DNA of 64,000 nt from contig CAVPAL010000004.1 of NCBI GenBank assembly GCA_963701435.1, forward strand, positions 62,001 to 126,000, written 5' to 3'. Position numbers and translations under genes: made by a program. This document shows, in pieces, positions 27,875 through 35,728 of this stretch (within the stretch, counting starts at the first letter, position 1; every line of letters starts with the position of its first letter). The notes beneath the pieces are model-generated. The model did no database searches and was not told the DNA's origin. It saw only the letters and a program-made list of their open reading frames with translations. The DNA is from JAACFF01 sp963701435 (GTDB lineage Bacteria; Chloroflexota; Anaerolineae; Promineifilales; Promineifilaceae).

Positions 27875-28204
27875 ATTAGGCGGGAAGTTGCCGGGGCCGT
27901 ACCAGCCGGCCGGCAGGGGCGCTGATGTGGGCGAAGCGGCGATGGTGGGTTCGGCCGTTTCCGTGGCTTTCGGCGTGGCGTTGGTTGCGTGGTGTTGGTT
28001 GGATGGGGCGTTGTGGTGGGAACGGCCGTTGCTTTGCCGTTGCCGTGGCGGCGGTTGTGGGCGGCGCTGTCGCTTCCGCAGCCGGTTCTACAGCAGCGTC
28101 GCCGGACGTCGTTGCGCCACGGGCGCGCCGCCTCCACCGCACGCCGCCAGAAAAAGCAGACTGATCATTAGAAAATAAAAAATAATACGTTTGAAGTTTT
28201 CCAT
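27875..28204 (-). pseudogene. Broken 5' part of the DUF3048 lipoprotein gene
   Basis: From ATG 28204 the frame encodes a clear lipoprotein signal (YFLMISLLFLAACGGGG) and then meets TAG after 38 codons. A Pro/Thr/Ala/Glu-rich linker typical of such proteins can be followed across the gap only by three same-direction frame changes: TSGDAAVEPAAEATAPP, then AVPTTTPHPTNTTQPT, then NATPKATETAEPTIAAS. The third change restores the frame of the DUF3048 domain. The gene is either a real pseudogene or carries sequence errors in low-complexity DNA. Confidence 0.65.
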
Positions 28205-28614
28205 CACAAAAGCTGCCGCCCAACCTGATTAACAGTTTAACCATCAATTATTGGCTGTTCTTGATAAACACATCGTTAGAAAAATTGGGCGTTGTTCCTT
28301 TTAAAAATATGGGTTCATAACATGGGCATGTTCCCAAACCCAGAACATTTTGTAGGGGCGGGACGGCGCGGTATGGACTTGCGGAAAACAAACGGCCGTT
28401 TCTCCGCGCCGTCTCGCCCGAAATATGAATGCCAGCCATACCAAAATGGATTGGTTTGTTAAGATGATTTTTATGAAAATGAACCATGCCCAAAATTGCA
28501 ATATATAGTGGCCAATCCTACAACATCCCCTGCTAATCTGCCAGCACGTTAGCCATACAAAAAACCACCGTTTTGCGCTTCAAGCCCGCGACCGGCGTCT
28601 CCACTGCGCCGCAC
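28205..28614. other. Intergenic region with palindromic repeat
   Basis: No gene is supported here. The main structure is the inverted repeat at 28356-28419, listed separately. The rest is simple AT-rich DNA between a regulator end and the start of the broken lipoprotein gene. Confidence 0.5.
28356..28419. repeat. 16-bp-arm palindromic repeat, copy 1
   Basis: GGGCGGGACGGCGCGG (28356-28371) pairs with CCGCGCCGTCTCGCCC (28404-28419) at 15 of 16 positions, with one G-T. The loop holds one ACGGCCGT. A second copy at 31276-31339 differs at two stem positions, both compensated in the other arm. Confidence 0.75.
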
Positions 28615-29589
28615 TCATTTCCCCAGCGCCCGCACCAGACTCTGGCGTAAATCCGCATCCACCTTCGCCAGCGCCTGCGCCGGATCGACGCCCGCCAACG
28701 CTTGCTGCAGCCCCGCGCCGAGCGCCGCCAGGGTCGCATCCTCGCTGCGCTGTATTTGCTGGCAAATATCCCATGCCTTTTGTCCCTGTGCCTGGTCGCC
28801 GGCGCGCCCGGCGCGCACCATATCCACTAAATCGTCCAAAGAGAGGACATTGCCCTGCGCCTGGGCCAGTAACTGTTCCGCCTGCGCCGCCCAGTTGGGC
28901 AGCCCGATGGCCATAAACTGCTCATACGCTTGTTGAAATAAAACCAGCGCCTGCTCACGCTCCCCGCGCAGCAGCGCCATTTGCCCCAACTGCATGGCAA
29001 ACACGCCAATGCCTTGCAGATCGCGCACCTGCTGCACAATCACATACCCCTTGTTTAAGAGCGCCTCGGCCTCGTCGTATTGGCCGCGGGTGCGGAGCAA
29101 GTCGGCGAGGGAGGATTGGGTGACGGCGACGGAGCGGGAATCGCCGATCTGCTCCTTGGTTTGCAGGCTGAGGCGGTAGAGGCGTTCGGCCTCGTCGTAT
29201 TGGCCGCGGGTGCGGAGCTGCTTAGCAAGAAAGTATTGCAAATTGCTTGTGTCGGTCTGATTGTCGCTTTTTTCTGCCGCAGCCAAACCGAATCTGAGCC
29301 AATTGACGATTTTCGGATGGGCGTGCCATGTTGATTGTTGGCCGATAGTAGAAGCCAGGTTTATGGAAGCCTGTGGATTAATTTCCCAATTGGACAGTAA
29401 CCAGTTGGCTGCTTTTTCAACTTCCGGTGCATATTCGACCAAAGTTTGCCAATCTGCTACAGAACGTGGATTAATGCCGCGAATAATTGTTGTCCAAAAA
29501 GCAGCATGACTCAAGCACACGCCATTTTTTTCAAAGGCGCCGGCCTGCATTAAATATTCCCCGGCGTATTCGCGCAGCAAATCGTGCAA
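28615..29589 (-). CDS. TPR C-terminal part of the split NB-ARC regulator
   Basis: The frame holds the winged-helix end of an NB-ARC module (LHDLLREYAGEYL) and tetratricopeptide repeats, e.g. two nearly identical copies of LRTRGQYDEAE 40 residues apart. The frame stays open upstream past 29589 (SIRLTFDLSYEDLDADDQRR, LGVFARNELPLAAIAAVW), so this is not an independent gene. Removing one base at about 29800-29820 joins it to the gene at 29780-30886 and gives one product of about 756 residues. TPRs probably receive the signal for the STAND switch. Confidence 0.75.
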   Translation of the reverse strand: MHDLLREYAGEYLMQAGAFEKNGVCLSHAAFWTTIIRGINPRSVADWQTLVEYAPEVEKAANWLLSNWEINPQASINLASTIGQQSTWHAHPKIVNWLRFGLAAAEKSDNQTDTSNLQYFLAKQLRTRGQYDEAERLYRLSLQTKEQIGDSRSVAVTQSSLADLLRTRGQYDEAEALLNKGYVIVQQVRDLQGIGVFAMQLGQMALLRGEREQALVLFQQAYEQFMAIGLPNWAAQAEQLLAQAQGNVLSLDDLVDMVRAGRAGDQAQGQKAWDICQQIQRSEDATLAALGAGLQQALAGVDPAQALAKVDADLRQSLVRALGK

Positions 29590-29779
29590 CTGCCAGCTTG
29601 CCTGTGCCTCCTCTTCAATCAGCCCCGCATTTTCCAGCCGCTGCAGCGCTGCGCGCGCGGCTTCCTTTTCTTCCTGCCAGACGGCCGCAATTGCCGCCAG
29701 CGGCAGTTCGTTGCGCGCAAAAACACCCAGGGCGCGCAGCCGGCGCTGATCATCCGCGTCTAAATCCTCATAACTGAGG

Positions 29780-30886
29780 TCAAAGGTCAGGCGGATGCTC
29801 GAAGTCGGGTCGCTCGTCGGATTCTGCCAGCGCCGCCAGCCGCCGTTCTTGCAGTTCCGTATGCAGGGCTTCCAAAGCTGACCCGCGCCGTTTCATCTGC
29901 CGCGCCAGGCGCGCCGCGCGCCGCGCCGCCAGCCGCAGCGCCAGGGGTATATTTTCCAGCAGTTGACAAATAGGCGCCAGCCACGCTTGCTGCGGCACTA
30001 CGCCCATCGGCCCCAGCAGCGCCGCGAAGAGGCGTTTGCCGTCCTCCAGGGGCAGCGTATCCAGCTTCAATATGTCGCCCGGCGGCAGCGGTAAATCGTA
30101 GCGGCGGCTGGTCACCAGCAGGGCGCAGTTGGCCGGCGGGCGCAAATGCTCAAAATCCGCCAGGTGCCGCCGCCGGATGTCGTCCAGCGCCAGCAGCGCC
30201 GGCTCGCGCGCCGCCAGCGCCTGCCGCAAAGCGGCCGCGCGCGACTCCAACTGCGCGCCCGCCAGCGGGGCCATGCCCAGCGCTTCCGCCAGCCGCTCCT
30301 GGATGCCGGCCACATCGCGCGCTCCGCACTCCAGCCAGTAGACGCCGCCGGGAAATTGCCCGGCGAGTTCATGCGTAATCGCAATCGCCAGCTCCGTTTT
30401 GCCGATGCCCCCAATGCCGCGCAGCCCCGCCACGGCCGCCGTTTTGCCCGCTTCCAGCCGCAGGCGCAGCGACTCTTTTTCCGCCAGCCGGCCCACAAAC
30501 TTGCGCGCGCGCGGCTCCGGCGGCGGCGCGGGAATAGGGCCGGGCGGCGCCTGCTGCTTTGAGATCACCAGTTCATCAACATGCAGCTTTTCCACATGCG
30601 TGACGTTGGACAAGTCCCGCGTCTCTGTAGCGTACTCCGAATGATAACCCGCCGCCAGCAGCAGGTTATCGGTATCGACGTGTGAGAGACCCAGCGCCTC
30701 CGCCAGCAAAAGCACATCCTCGCGGTAGCGGGGGTTATTTTCGCCGGTTTCCCACGCCTTGATGGTGCGCGTAGAAACGCGTCCGCGCAGCGCTGCTTGC
30801 CCTGCCACTTCTTCACGCGTGAAGCCGGCCCGGTTGCGAAATGCGCGTAAAAGGTTGCTAAATATTGGCGTTGTTTGATGTTCCAC
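29780..30886 (-). CDS. HTH / NB-ARC STAND regulator, N-terminal part (frameshifted)
   Basis: An XRE-type helix-turn-helix is at about residues 10-65 (FTREEVAGQAALRGRVSTRT, IKAWETGENNPRYRE). After a Pro-rich linker comes an NB-ARC ATPase with Walker A GIGGIGKTELA, Walker B PALLALDDI and a sensor-like LLVTSRRYDLPLPPGD. The frame then turns into nonsense (DFEHPPDL) and stops, while the true continuation lies in the next frame. STAND proteins of this design act as signal-gated regulators. The gene is much richer in GC than its neighbours and lacks the ACGGCCGT motif, consistent with acquisition. An 18-bp palindrome lies upstream. Confidence 0.8.
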   Translation of the reverse strand: MEHQTTPIFSNLLRAFRNRAGFTREEVAGQAALRGRVSTRTIKAWETGENNPRYREDVLLLAEALGLSHVDTDNLLLAAGYHSEYATETRDLSNVTHVEKLHVDELVISKQQAPPGPIPAPPPEPRARKFVGRLAEKESLRLRLEAGKTAAVAGLRGIGGIGKTELAIAITHELAGQFPGGVYWLECGARDVAGIQERLAEALGMAPLAGAQLESRAAALRQALAAREPALLALDDIRRRHLADFEHLRPPANCALLVTSRRYDLPLPPGDILKLDTLPLEDGKRLFAALLGPMGVVPQQAWLAPICQLLENIPLALRLAARRAARLARQMKRRGSALEALHTELQERRLAALAESDERPDFEHPPDL

Positions 30887-30998
30887 GTGACCCGTCCCTG
30901 AAACGTCTGTTTAGCCGGAATTAATGTCTGTTCTGGCGTAATAATACAGGTAGATGCATCCTTTTACAACCGGCGCAAAATCATTCGAGATTGTGCCC

Positions 30999-31016
30999 GA
31001 TGACACCGGTGTCATC
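30999..31016. promoter_or_regulatory. 18-bp perfect palindrome, candidate operator
   Basis: GATGACACCGGTGTCATC is perfectly self-complementary and lies about 113 bases upstream of the HTH/NB-ARC gene. It is a plausible binding site for that protein's own helix-turn-helix (inference). Confidence 0.5.
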
Positions 31017-31275
31017 ACGACCTTCCACATGGAGTGATGACAGTGAATTTTCAAATGATCTCGTTTTGGCTGCTGTTGGGGGTTTTGCCCTACGACATTA
31101 AATGGCGCTGCACGCGTCGCCGCCGCGAGTTGGCCGTGCGGGCTCTGTTCTGGTCGCTGCAAATAAAGCACAGCGGCCGAAAAAAAGAGGGTTCAAAAGC
31201 GTGCGTGTGCAGTTGCCCGTGGTTGTATGGCTGTGGCGCGCCCTGTCAGCCGCCTGGCCGGTTACGTGGTCGTAG

Positions 31276-31339
31276 GGGTGGGACGACGCGGGGTAATGTT
31301 CGCCGGAACAAACGGCCTCTTCTCCGCGTCGTCTCACCC
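31276..31339. repeat. 16-bp-arm palindromic repeat, copy 2
   Basis: GGGTGGGACGACGCGG (31276-31291) pairs with CCGCGTCGTCTCACCC (31324-31339). Relative to copy 1 at 28356-28419, stem positions 4 and 11 changed C to T and G to A, and the partner arm changed to match. The same single G-T pair is kept. Confidence 0.75.
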
Positions 31340-31393
31340 GGTAATGGCCATTTTCAATTAAAATATGGGCGAGATAGGCGGGAGCAACGGCCG

Positions 31394-31420
31394 ACCGCTA
31401 AAGCAGCGGTTACTACAAAC
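31394..31420 (-). repeat. GTTTGTAGTAACCGCT repeat, copy 1
   Basis: On the minus strand GTTTGTAGTAACCGCT is followed by AGCGGT pairing. The plus strand reads ACCGCT-AAAGC-AGCGGT then TACTACAAAC. The same unit forms a large inverted repeat at 50868-50922. It starts directly after the stop codon of the sulfotransferase gene. Confidence 0.6.
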
Positions 31421-32224
31421 CTAAAGGTGCAGGCAGCAGGCGTTGAGGGCGCGATGGCCGTTTTCAAAAGCGGTTTGCGCCGCGCGTATGTTGTCAGACG
31501 GGGGTGGAGCGTCATCATCGGGCTGCTGCGTTTTGAGCACGCGCCCGGCCTGAATATTTTGCGAATTATCGCCGTAGGAGAGCTTGCCGGTCAGCCGTGA
31601 AATGGAATACTCCTCCGTCAGCGGCTGTGACAGGTCGAGATAGTTTTCGAGCAGCCGCAGCGCGCCGGGGGTGTCTTCGATTAGCTGGCGATAGGTGAGG
31701 AAAACACACGCTTTTTGCGGCGTCAGCGCCTGGGCGTAACGGGTCATTGTTTTGGTGCGCGTGGTGTAATAACTTGTGGCGCGCTCTTCGCTCCAGTTCA
31801 GAACCCGCGTGAGGCTGGCAATATTGCCGATTGGTTCGCGTAAAAGAAAAATGATGCGGGCTTCATCAGCGCGCAAAACGTCGATGTGGTCGATATCGAG
31901 GTAACCGTCGTGGACAATCTTTTCCAGGATGTACTTTTCGTTGCCGGCGCGCGGCAGCCGGTGGCGCATGTGCATAAACAGCACCTTGCCCCTGATCTGG
32001 TTGAGGTCCTGCCTGGATTTGATTTCAATTTTATTTTCGCCATAACCACAAATGTCGGGGCTGGCGGTCAGCAGATTGGTGAGCAGGCTGGAGCCGGAGC
32101 GCGCCATGGCGATGAGGTGAACAAAGGCGTGAGGGCCTTGCAGTTGGCCGCTGGCGGCGCCAATGGCGCCATACAGTAACTTTCGCCCCTGTGGTTTTAT
32201 TTTTTGACGATACCAACTTTTCAT
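31421..32224 (-). CDS. Sulfotransferase family protein
   Basis: The product (267 residues) has the PAPS 5'-phosphosulfate loop ARSGSSLLTNLLTASP near residue 40, where an Arg/Ser-Gly-Ser-Ser pattern is diagnostic. A 3'-phosphate site is suggested by FLLREPIGNIASL, and later parts resemble sulfotransferases (YRQLIEDTPGALRLLENYL). It would transfer sulfate to a carbohydrate or lipid; the acceptor is unknown. It lies in the motif-poor, GC-rich accessory block next to repeats on both sides. Its final residues (ACCLHL) run into the repeat DNA, so the C-terminus may have been altered by insertion. Confidence 0.8.
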   Translation of the reverse strand: MKSWYRQKIKPQGRKLLYGAIGAASGQLQGPHAFVHLIAMARSGSSLLTNLLTASPDICGYGENKIEIKSRQDLNQIRGKVLFMHMRHRLPRAGNEKYILEKIVHDGYLDIDHIDVLRADEARIIFLLREPIGNIASLTRVLNWSEERATSYYTTRTKTMTRYAQALTPQKACVFLTYRQLIEDTPGALRLLENYLDLSQPLTEEYSISRLTGKLSYGDNSQNIQAGRVLKTQQPDDDAPPPSDNIRAAQTAFENGHRALNACCLHL

Positions 32225-32232
32225 AATGTTTT

Positions 32233-32295
32233 AGACTTGTCAGGTTTCTACCTCAAGTGGAAAGTGAGCAAATTGATCACAAAACCTGACAGGTC
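32233..32295. repeat. 15-bp inverted repeat upstream of the sulfotransferase
   Basis: AGACTTGTCAGGTTT (32233-32247) and AAACCTGACAGGTCT (32281-32295) pair at 14 of 15 positions around a 33-base spacer. It sits eight bases before the sulfotransferase start (minus strand), so it may be an operator, or simply a dispersed palindrome. Confidence 0.55.
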
Positions 32296-32332
32296 TGCTC
32301 TGGTAAAATAAAAAACGCCAGTGTCGAGCAGG

Positions 32333-32379
32333 TAACTCCCAGAAAGTTTTTGAATTCCTGCGAAACGAAATCTGGGAAT
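32333..32379. repeat. Partial relative of the TTAGGTAA element
   Basis: GGTAACTCCCAGAAAG at about 32329-32344 matches the end of the 118-bp element family (TTAGGTAATT..CAGAAAG). ACTCCCAGA pairs with TCTGGGAATT at 32370-32379, with one mismatch. It looks like the last hairpin of the element standing alone. Confidence 0.45.
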
Positions 32380-32559
32380 TCTCAGACCACAAATAAAGGT
32401 CAAAGATAGCGCAAATCGGTCAATAATATTAGTCAGGATTTTGAGAACAGCCTTATTCAAGCCTGCTTTGCTTGCGAATTAGCTTAAGACAGCGGTGAGA
32501 ATATAGTCCGCTGACAAAGGCGTAATCGCCAGGGACGAAACGATGGGCCATTAGACCTG

Positions 32560-33999
32560 CTATACATTAATATGTTTTCTGGCCATGCTTTCCAGCCGCC
32601 AGGCCCAAACGCCCAGGATAATCGCCGCAACAATCAGCAAACTCATGACCTCAAAAACATCGTCCAGGGCGGCGATTTGGGCCGGGATGGGGGCGTCGGT
32701 TGCGCCGCCGGGCAGCGGCGTGGCGCTGTAGGCGCTTACGCGCGCGGCCCAAAATGCGCCCAGCACGGATACGCCGGTAATTTGCCCCAGCGTGCGGCTG
32801 ATGGCCAGCAGGCCGGAGGCGACGCCCAGGCGCGCGGCCGGCGCTGCGCCCATAATGGCGCTGTTGTTGGGGGATTGGAAAAAGCCCATGCCCAGACCGA
32901 TAGGCACAACGCCGAGCGCGTAAGCGAACAGCGTGGTTTGCAAATTGTAGCGGCTCATAAAAAAGTAGCCGGCGAGCACAATCAGCAAACCGAGCAATGC
33001 TATGCGGCGCGTACCGGTTTTGTCGGAAAGGGCGCCGGCGAGCGGGGCGACGATGCCGAGGAAGATGGGGATCAAGGCGAGCATAAGGCCGACCTGGCGC
33101 GGCGAAAAGCCGCGCATGTCGCCCAGGTAGAAGGGCAGCAGCAGGGTTGTGCCGGCGATGGCAATAAAAGCGAGCAAACCCATGAGCAGGCTGAGGCTGA
33201 AGAGTCGGTTTTGGAAGAGGCGTAGATCGACCATGGGCTGCGCGGCGCGCCACTCGACGCGTAAAAAGAGGGCAGCGCAGAGAAAAAAGGCCAGAAACAG
33301 CAGCAGGATCAGGCTATCGGTGAAGCCGCGCTGCTGGCCCCAGGTGAGCGCCAGCAGCAGGCAAAGCAGGCTGGCAAAGAGCAGCGCGCCGCCGGGAAAA
33401 TCAAATTTTTGTCGACCGACCGGGCGCGTGTTGGGAATGAAGCGCAGCGCCAGGAAGGTTCCCGCAAATCCGATGGGCAGGTTGACGAAAAAAATCCAGC
33501 GCCAGGAGAAATCATTGAGAATCAGGCCGCCCAGCGTGGGACCGATGATGATGCCGATGGAGACGAAGACGCCGTTGAGGCCAATCGCTTTGCCGCGCTC
33601 CTGCGGCGGGAACGCCTCGGTGACGATGGCCATGCCCAGCGCCAGCATCATGGCGGCGCCGACGGCCTGCAGCGCGCGAAAGCCGATCAGCCAATAGATG
33701 GAGGGGGCGAAGCCGCAGAGCAGCGAACCGAGGGTGAAGACGACGATGCCGCCCGTGAAGAGTGGTTTTTTGCCGTGCATGTCGCCCAACCGGCCGACCA
33801 TCAGCAGCAGGGTGGTTTGAATGAGCAGATAGGCGAGTACAACCCACTGTACGGTAGCGAAGTTGGTTTCCAGATCGCGCACGAGGGTCGGCAGCGCGAT
33901 GTTGACGATGCTGCCGTCGATGGTGGAGAGAAATGTGCCAATGGCAACGGCCGTTAACACCCACCACTTTTGTCGATAATCTACCGCTGCCGGCGTCAT
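32560..33999 (-). CDS. MFS drug/proton antiporter, DHA2 (14-helix) type
   Basis: This membrane transporter of 479 residues has about 14 hydrophobic segments. Motif A, GRLGDMHGKKPLF, follows helix 2. The DHA2 motif near the N-terminus, TFLSTIDGSIVNIALPTL, is characteristic of EmrB/QacA-type exporters. It probably extrudes hydrophobic or cationic compounds by proton exchange. The ATG at 33999 is ten bases after the stop of the oxidoreductase gene, so these genes form an operon with the TPR gene upstream. The substrate is unknown. Confidence 0.93.
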   Translation of the reverse strand: MTPAAVDYRQKWWVLTAVAIGTFLSTIDGSIVNIALPTLVRDLETNFATVQWVVLAYLLIQTTLLLMVGRLGDMHGKKPLFTGGIVVFTLGSLLCGFAPSIYWLIGFRALQAVGAAMMLALGMAIVTEAFPPQERGKAIGLNGVFVSIGIIIGPTLGGLILNDFSWRWIFFVNLPIGFAGTFLALRFIPNTRPVGRQKFDFPGGALLFASLLCLLLALTWGQQRGFTDSLILLLFLAFFLCAALFLRVEWRAAQPMVDLRLFQNRLFSLSLLMGLLAFIAIAGTTLLLPFYLGDMRGFSPRQVGLMLALIPIFLGIVAPLAGALSDKTGTRRIALLGLLIVLAGYFFMSRYNLQTTLFAYALGVVPIGLGMGFFQSPNNSAIMGAAPAARLGVASGLLAISRTLGQITGVSVLGAFWAARVSAYSATPLPGGATDAPIPAQIAALDDVFEVMSLLIVAAIILGVWAWRLESMARKHINV

Positions 34000-34009
34000 C
34001 TATTTGATA

Positions 34010-35041
34010 TCATGGTTGTAAAACCAGTTTGCCGCGCACGTCGCCCTGTTCAAGCCGGCGCAGAGCGGCGATTCCCTCGCTGAGCGGGTAGACGGCGTCG
34101 ATGATGGGACGCAGACGGCCGTTCCACACCTGCGCCATCACATTGACATAATCTGTCGACGTGCCCATGCTGCTGCCGATGATGGTGAGCTGCTTACCGA
34201 ACATCAGCCGGTTATCAAACTCAAATTTGGGACCGCTGGTATTACCGACGGTCAGCAGACGGCCGCCCCGTTTTAAGGCGCGCAAGGATTTGAAATAGGT
34301 CGCCGCGCCGACGTTGTCAACCACGACATCAACGCCCTGCCGCGCCGTTAATTTAAAAATGGCGCGCCCCCAATCTTCTGTATTGCGATTGATGAGGATG
34401 TCTGCGCCCAATTCGCGCGCCAGCTCCAGCTTTTCTTCGGAGGAGCCTACCACATAAATGGGGCCTGCGCCGGCCAGTTTTGCAATCTGGATGGAGGCGG
34501 TGTTGACGCCGCCGCCCGCGCCAACGATCAGCACCGATTCGCCCGGTTGGAGATTGCCGCGCGTGATCAGCGAGTGCCAGGCGGTCACAAAGACGAGCGA
34601 GGCGGCGGCGCTGTCTTCAAAGGTGGCTTGGTCGGGCATTTTGAAGAGATTACGAGCGGGAACGGCCGTATACTGGGCATAAAATCCGTCCACATGCTCG
34701 CCCAGGATGGCAAAATTGGCGCATAAATTATCCTTGCCGGCGCGCGCAAATGGGTCATTGGGATCGCAAAGGGTCGGGTTGATGGCCACGCGGTCGCCCA
34801 CGGCGAAGCCTGTGACGGCGCTGTCCAGGGCCGCAACAACGCCGGCGCCGTCGCTGCCCATGACGTGCGGGAATTTGAGTTTGAGTCCGGGCCAGCCTTC
34901 CAGCACCCATAAATCGAGCCGGTTAAGCGCGGCTGCTTTGATTTCGACCAAAACCTCATGCGGGCCGATTTGGGGTTCGGGAATGTCGCAGTACTGCACC
35001 TGCTCCAGCCCGCCATGTTCGTAAAAAACAACTGCTTTCAT
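34010..35041 (-). CDS. Zinc-binding-type alcohol dehydrogenase / quinone oxidoreductase
   Basis: This is an MDR superfamily NAD(P)H-dependent oxidoreductase of 343 residues. The GroES-like N-terminal domain includes AALNRLDLWVLEGWPGLKL and HVMGSDGAGVV. The Rossmann part has VLIVGAGGGVNTASIQIAKLAGA. The usual catalytic Cys (GxDxCGxC style) is not evident at the first site, but CDPNDPFARAGKDNLC could hold metal. The ATG at 35041 follows GGGAG; a longer upstream frame overlaps the TPR gene and was rejected. It lies between a TPR gene (four bases upstream) and the MFS exporter, likely one transcript. Confidence 0.9.
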   Translation of the reverse strand: MKAVVFYEHGGLEQVQYCDIPEPQIGPHEVLVEIKAAALNRLDLWVLEGWPGLKLKFPHVMGSDGAGVVAALDSAVTGFAVGDRVAINPTLCDPNDPFARAGKDNLCANFAILGEHVDGFYAQYTAVPARNLFKMPDQATFEDSAAASLVFVTAWHSLITRGNLQPGESVLIVGAGGGVNTASIQIAKLAGAGPIYVVGSSEEKLELARELGADILINRNTEDWGRAIFKLTARQGVDVVVDNVGAATYFKSLRALKRGGRLLTVGNTSGPKFEFDNRLMFGKQLTIIGSSMGTSTDYVNVMAQVWNGRLRPIIDAVYPLSEGIAALRRLEQGDVRGKLVLQP

Positions 35042-35045
35042 TTTA

Positions 35046-35537
35046 CTACTCCCATACTTCGTCGAGATTATCTTTATAATAGTCGAGGGTGTCGGCGTAG
35101 GCGCGAATATTTTCATCCTCCGTGGTATTGATTAGCAGGTCGAGCAGCAAGCGCACCGCCTCATCATCCTGACCATCGCTGTAGTAGGCCAGCGCCAAAA
35201 AGACGCGGCTGCTGTTATCGTCCGGGTTGGCGTCGACTGCCTTCTGCAAGGTGGCAATGGCCGTTTCAAAATCACCCACGCCGCGCTGGCAAAGTCCCAG
35301 GCAGGTCAGGCATTCCTGCAAATAGTCGCCGTCCAGGCCGGCGTCAACGGCGCGCTGGTAATAGGAGATGGCAACGCGCGCCTCGTCTAAAACGTCATAA
35401 GCCCCGCCGACTTCAAACAAAACCTGGGGATCGTCGGGGAATTCATCCAATAATTCCAGGAGCAGTTCCTGGGAGAGTTCCAATTCATCTTCTTGGCGCA
35501 GTTCTTTGGCGCGATTGAGGGTTTTTTCTTTGTCCAC
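35046..35537 (-). CDS. Tetratricopeptide repeat protein
   Basis: This acidic protein of about 163 residues has three to four TPR units (LSQELLLELLDEFPDDPQV, AISYYQRAVDAGLDGDY, FETAIATLQKAVDANPDDNS, VFLALAYYSDGQDDEAVRLL). The GTG at 35537 has GAGGA seven bases upstream, which decides the start against the longer frame. No enzyme domain is present; the role is probably protein scaffolding. It heads the operon with the oxidoreductase and exporter. One ACGGCCGT copy lies in its upstream region at 35608. Confidence 0.8.
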   Translation of the reverse strand: MDKEKTLNRAKELRQEDELELSQELLLELLDEFPDDPQVLFEVGGAYDVLDEARVAISYYQRAVDAGLDGDYLQECLTCLGLCQRGVGDFETAIATLQKAVDANPDDNSSRVFLALAYYSDGQDDEAVRLLLDLLINTTEDENIRAYADTLDYYKDNLDEVWE

Positions 35538-35728
35538 TGTTTCTTCCTCTTCAACGGTTGAGTATGTCGGCAATGATAGACAGGGTGGAAGAAATTGGCA
35601 ATAAGAAACGGCCGTTTGCGTCCACATGCCAGATTCCAAAAGTTTTGGAATCGTTCGTTTATACCGCTTCTGTGTTTCTGCTCAAAATTGTGGGAGAGTG
35701 CGGCAGGGTGGGGTATAAATAGGCTATC

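Larger units (their letters stand above)
30887..31420. other. Intergenic region with operator-like palindrome and repeats
   Basis: No coding region is credible. It contains the palindrome at 30999-31016, the second copy of the 16-bp-arm repeat at 31276-31339 and the TACAAAC-type repeat at 31394-31420, each listed separately. Confidence 0.5.
32225..32559. other. Intergenic region with two inverted repeats
   Basis: No gene is seen. It holds the inverted repeats at 32233-32295 and 32333-32379, listed separately. The rest up to the MFS stop shows no recognisable signal. Confidence 0.5.

Noticed and set aside
31034..31600. Open frame of 188 codons on the plus strand
   Set aside because: It runs through two palindromic repeats and the antisense of the sulfotransferase gene, with an Arg-rich composition typical of non-coding GC-rich DNA.
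32572..33225. 217-codon plus-strand frame over the MFS transporter
   Set aside because: Antisense shadow in GC-rich DNA, with Gly/Ala/His-rich nonsense composition.
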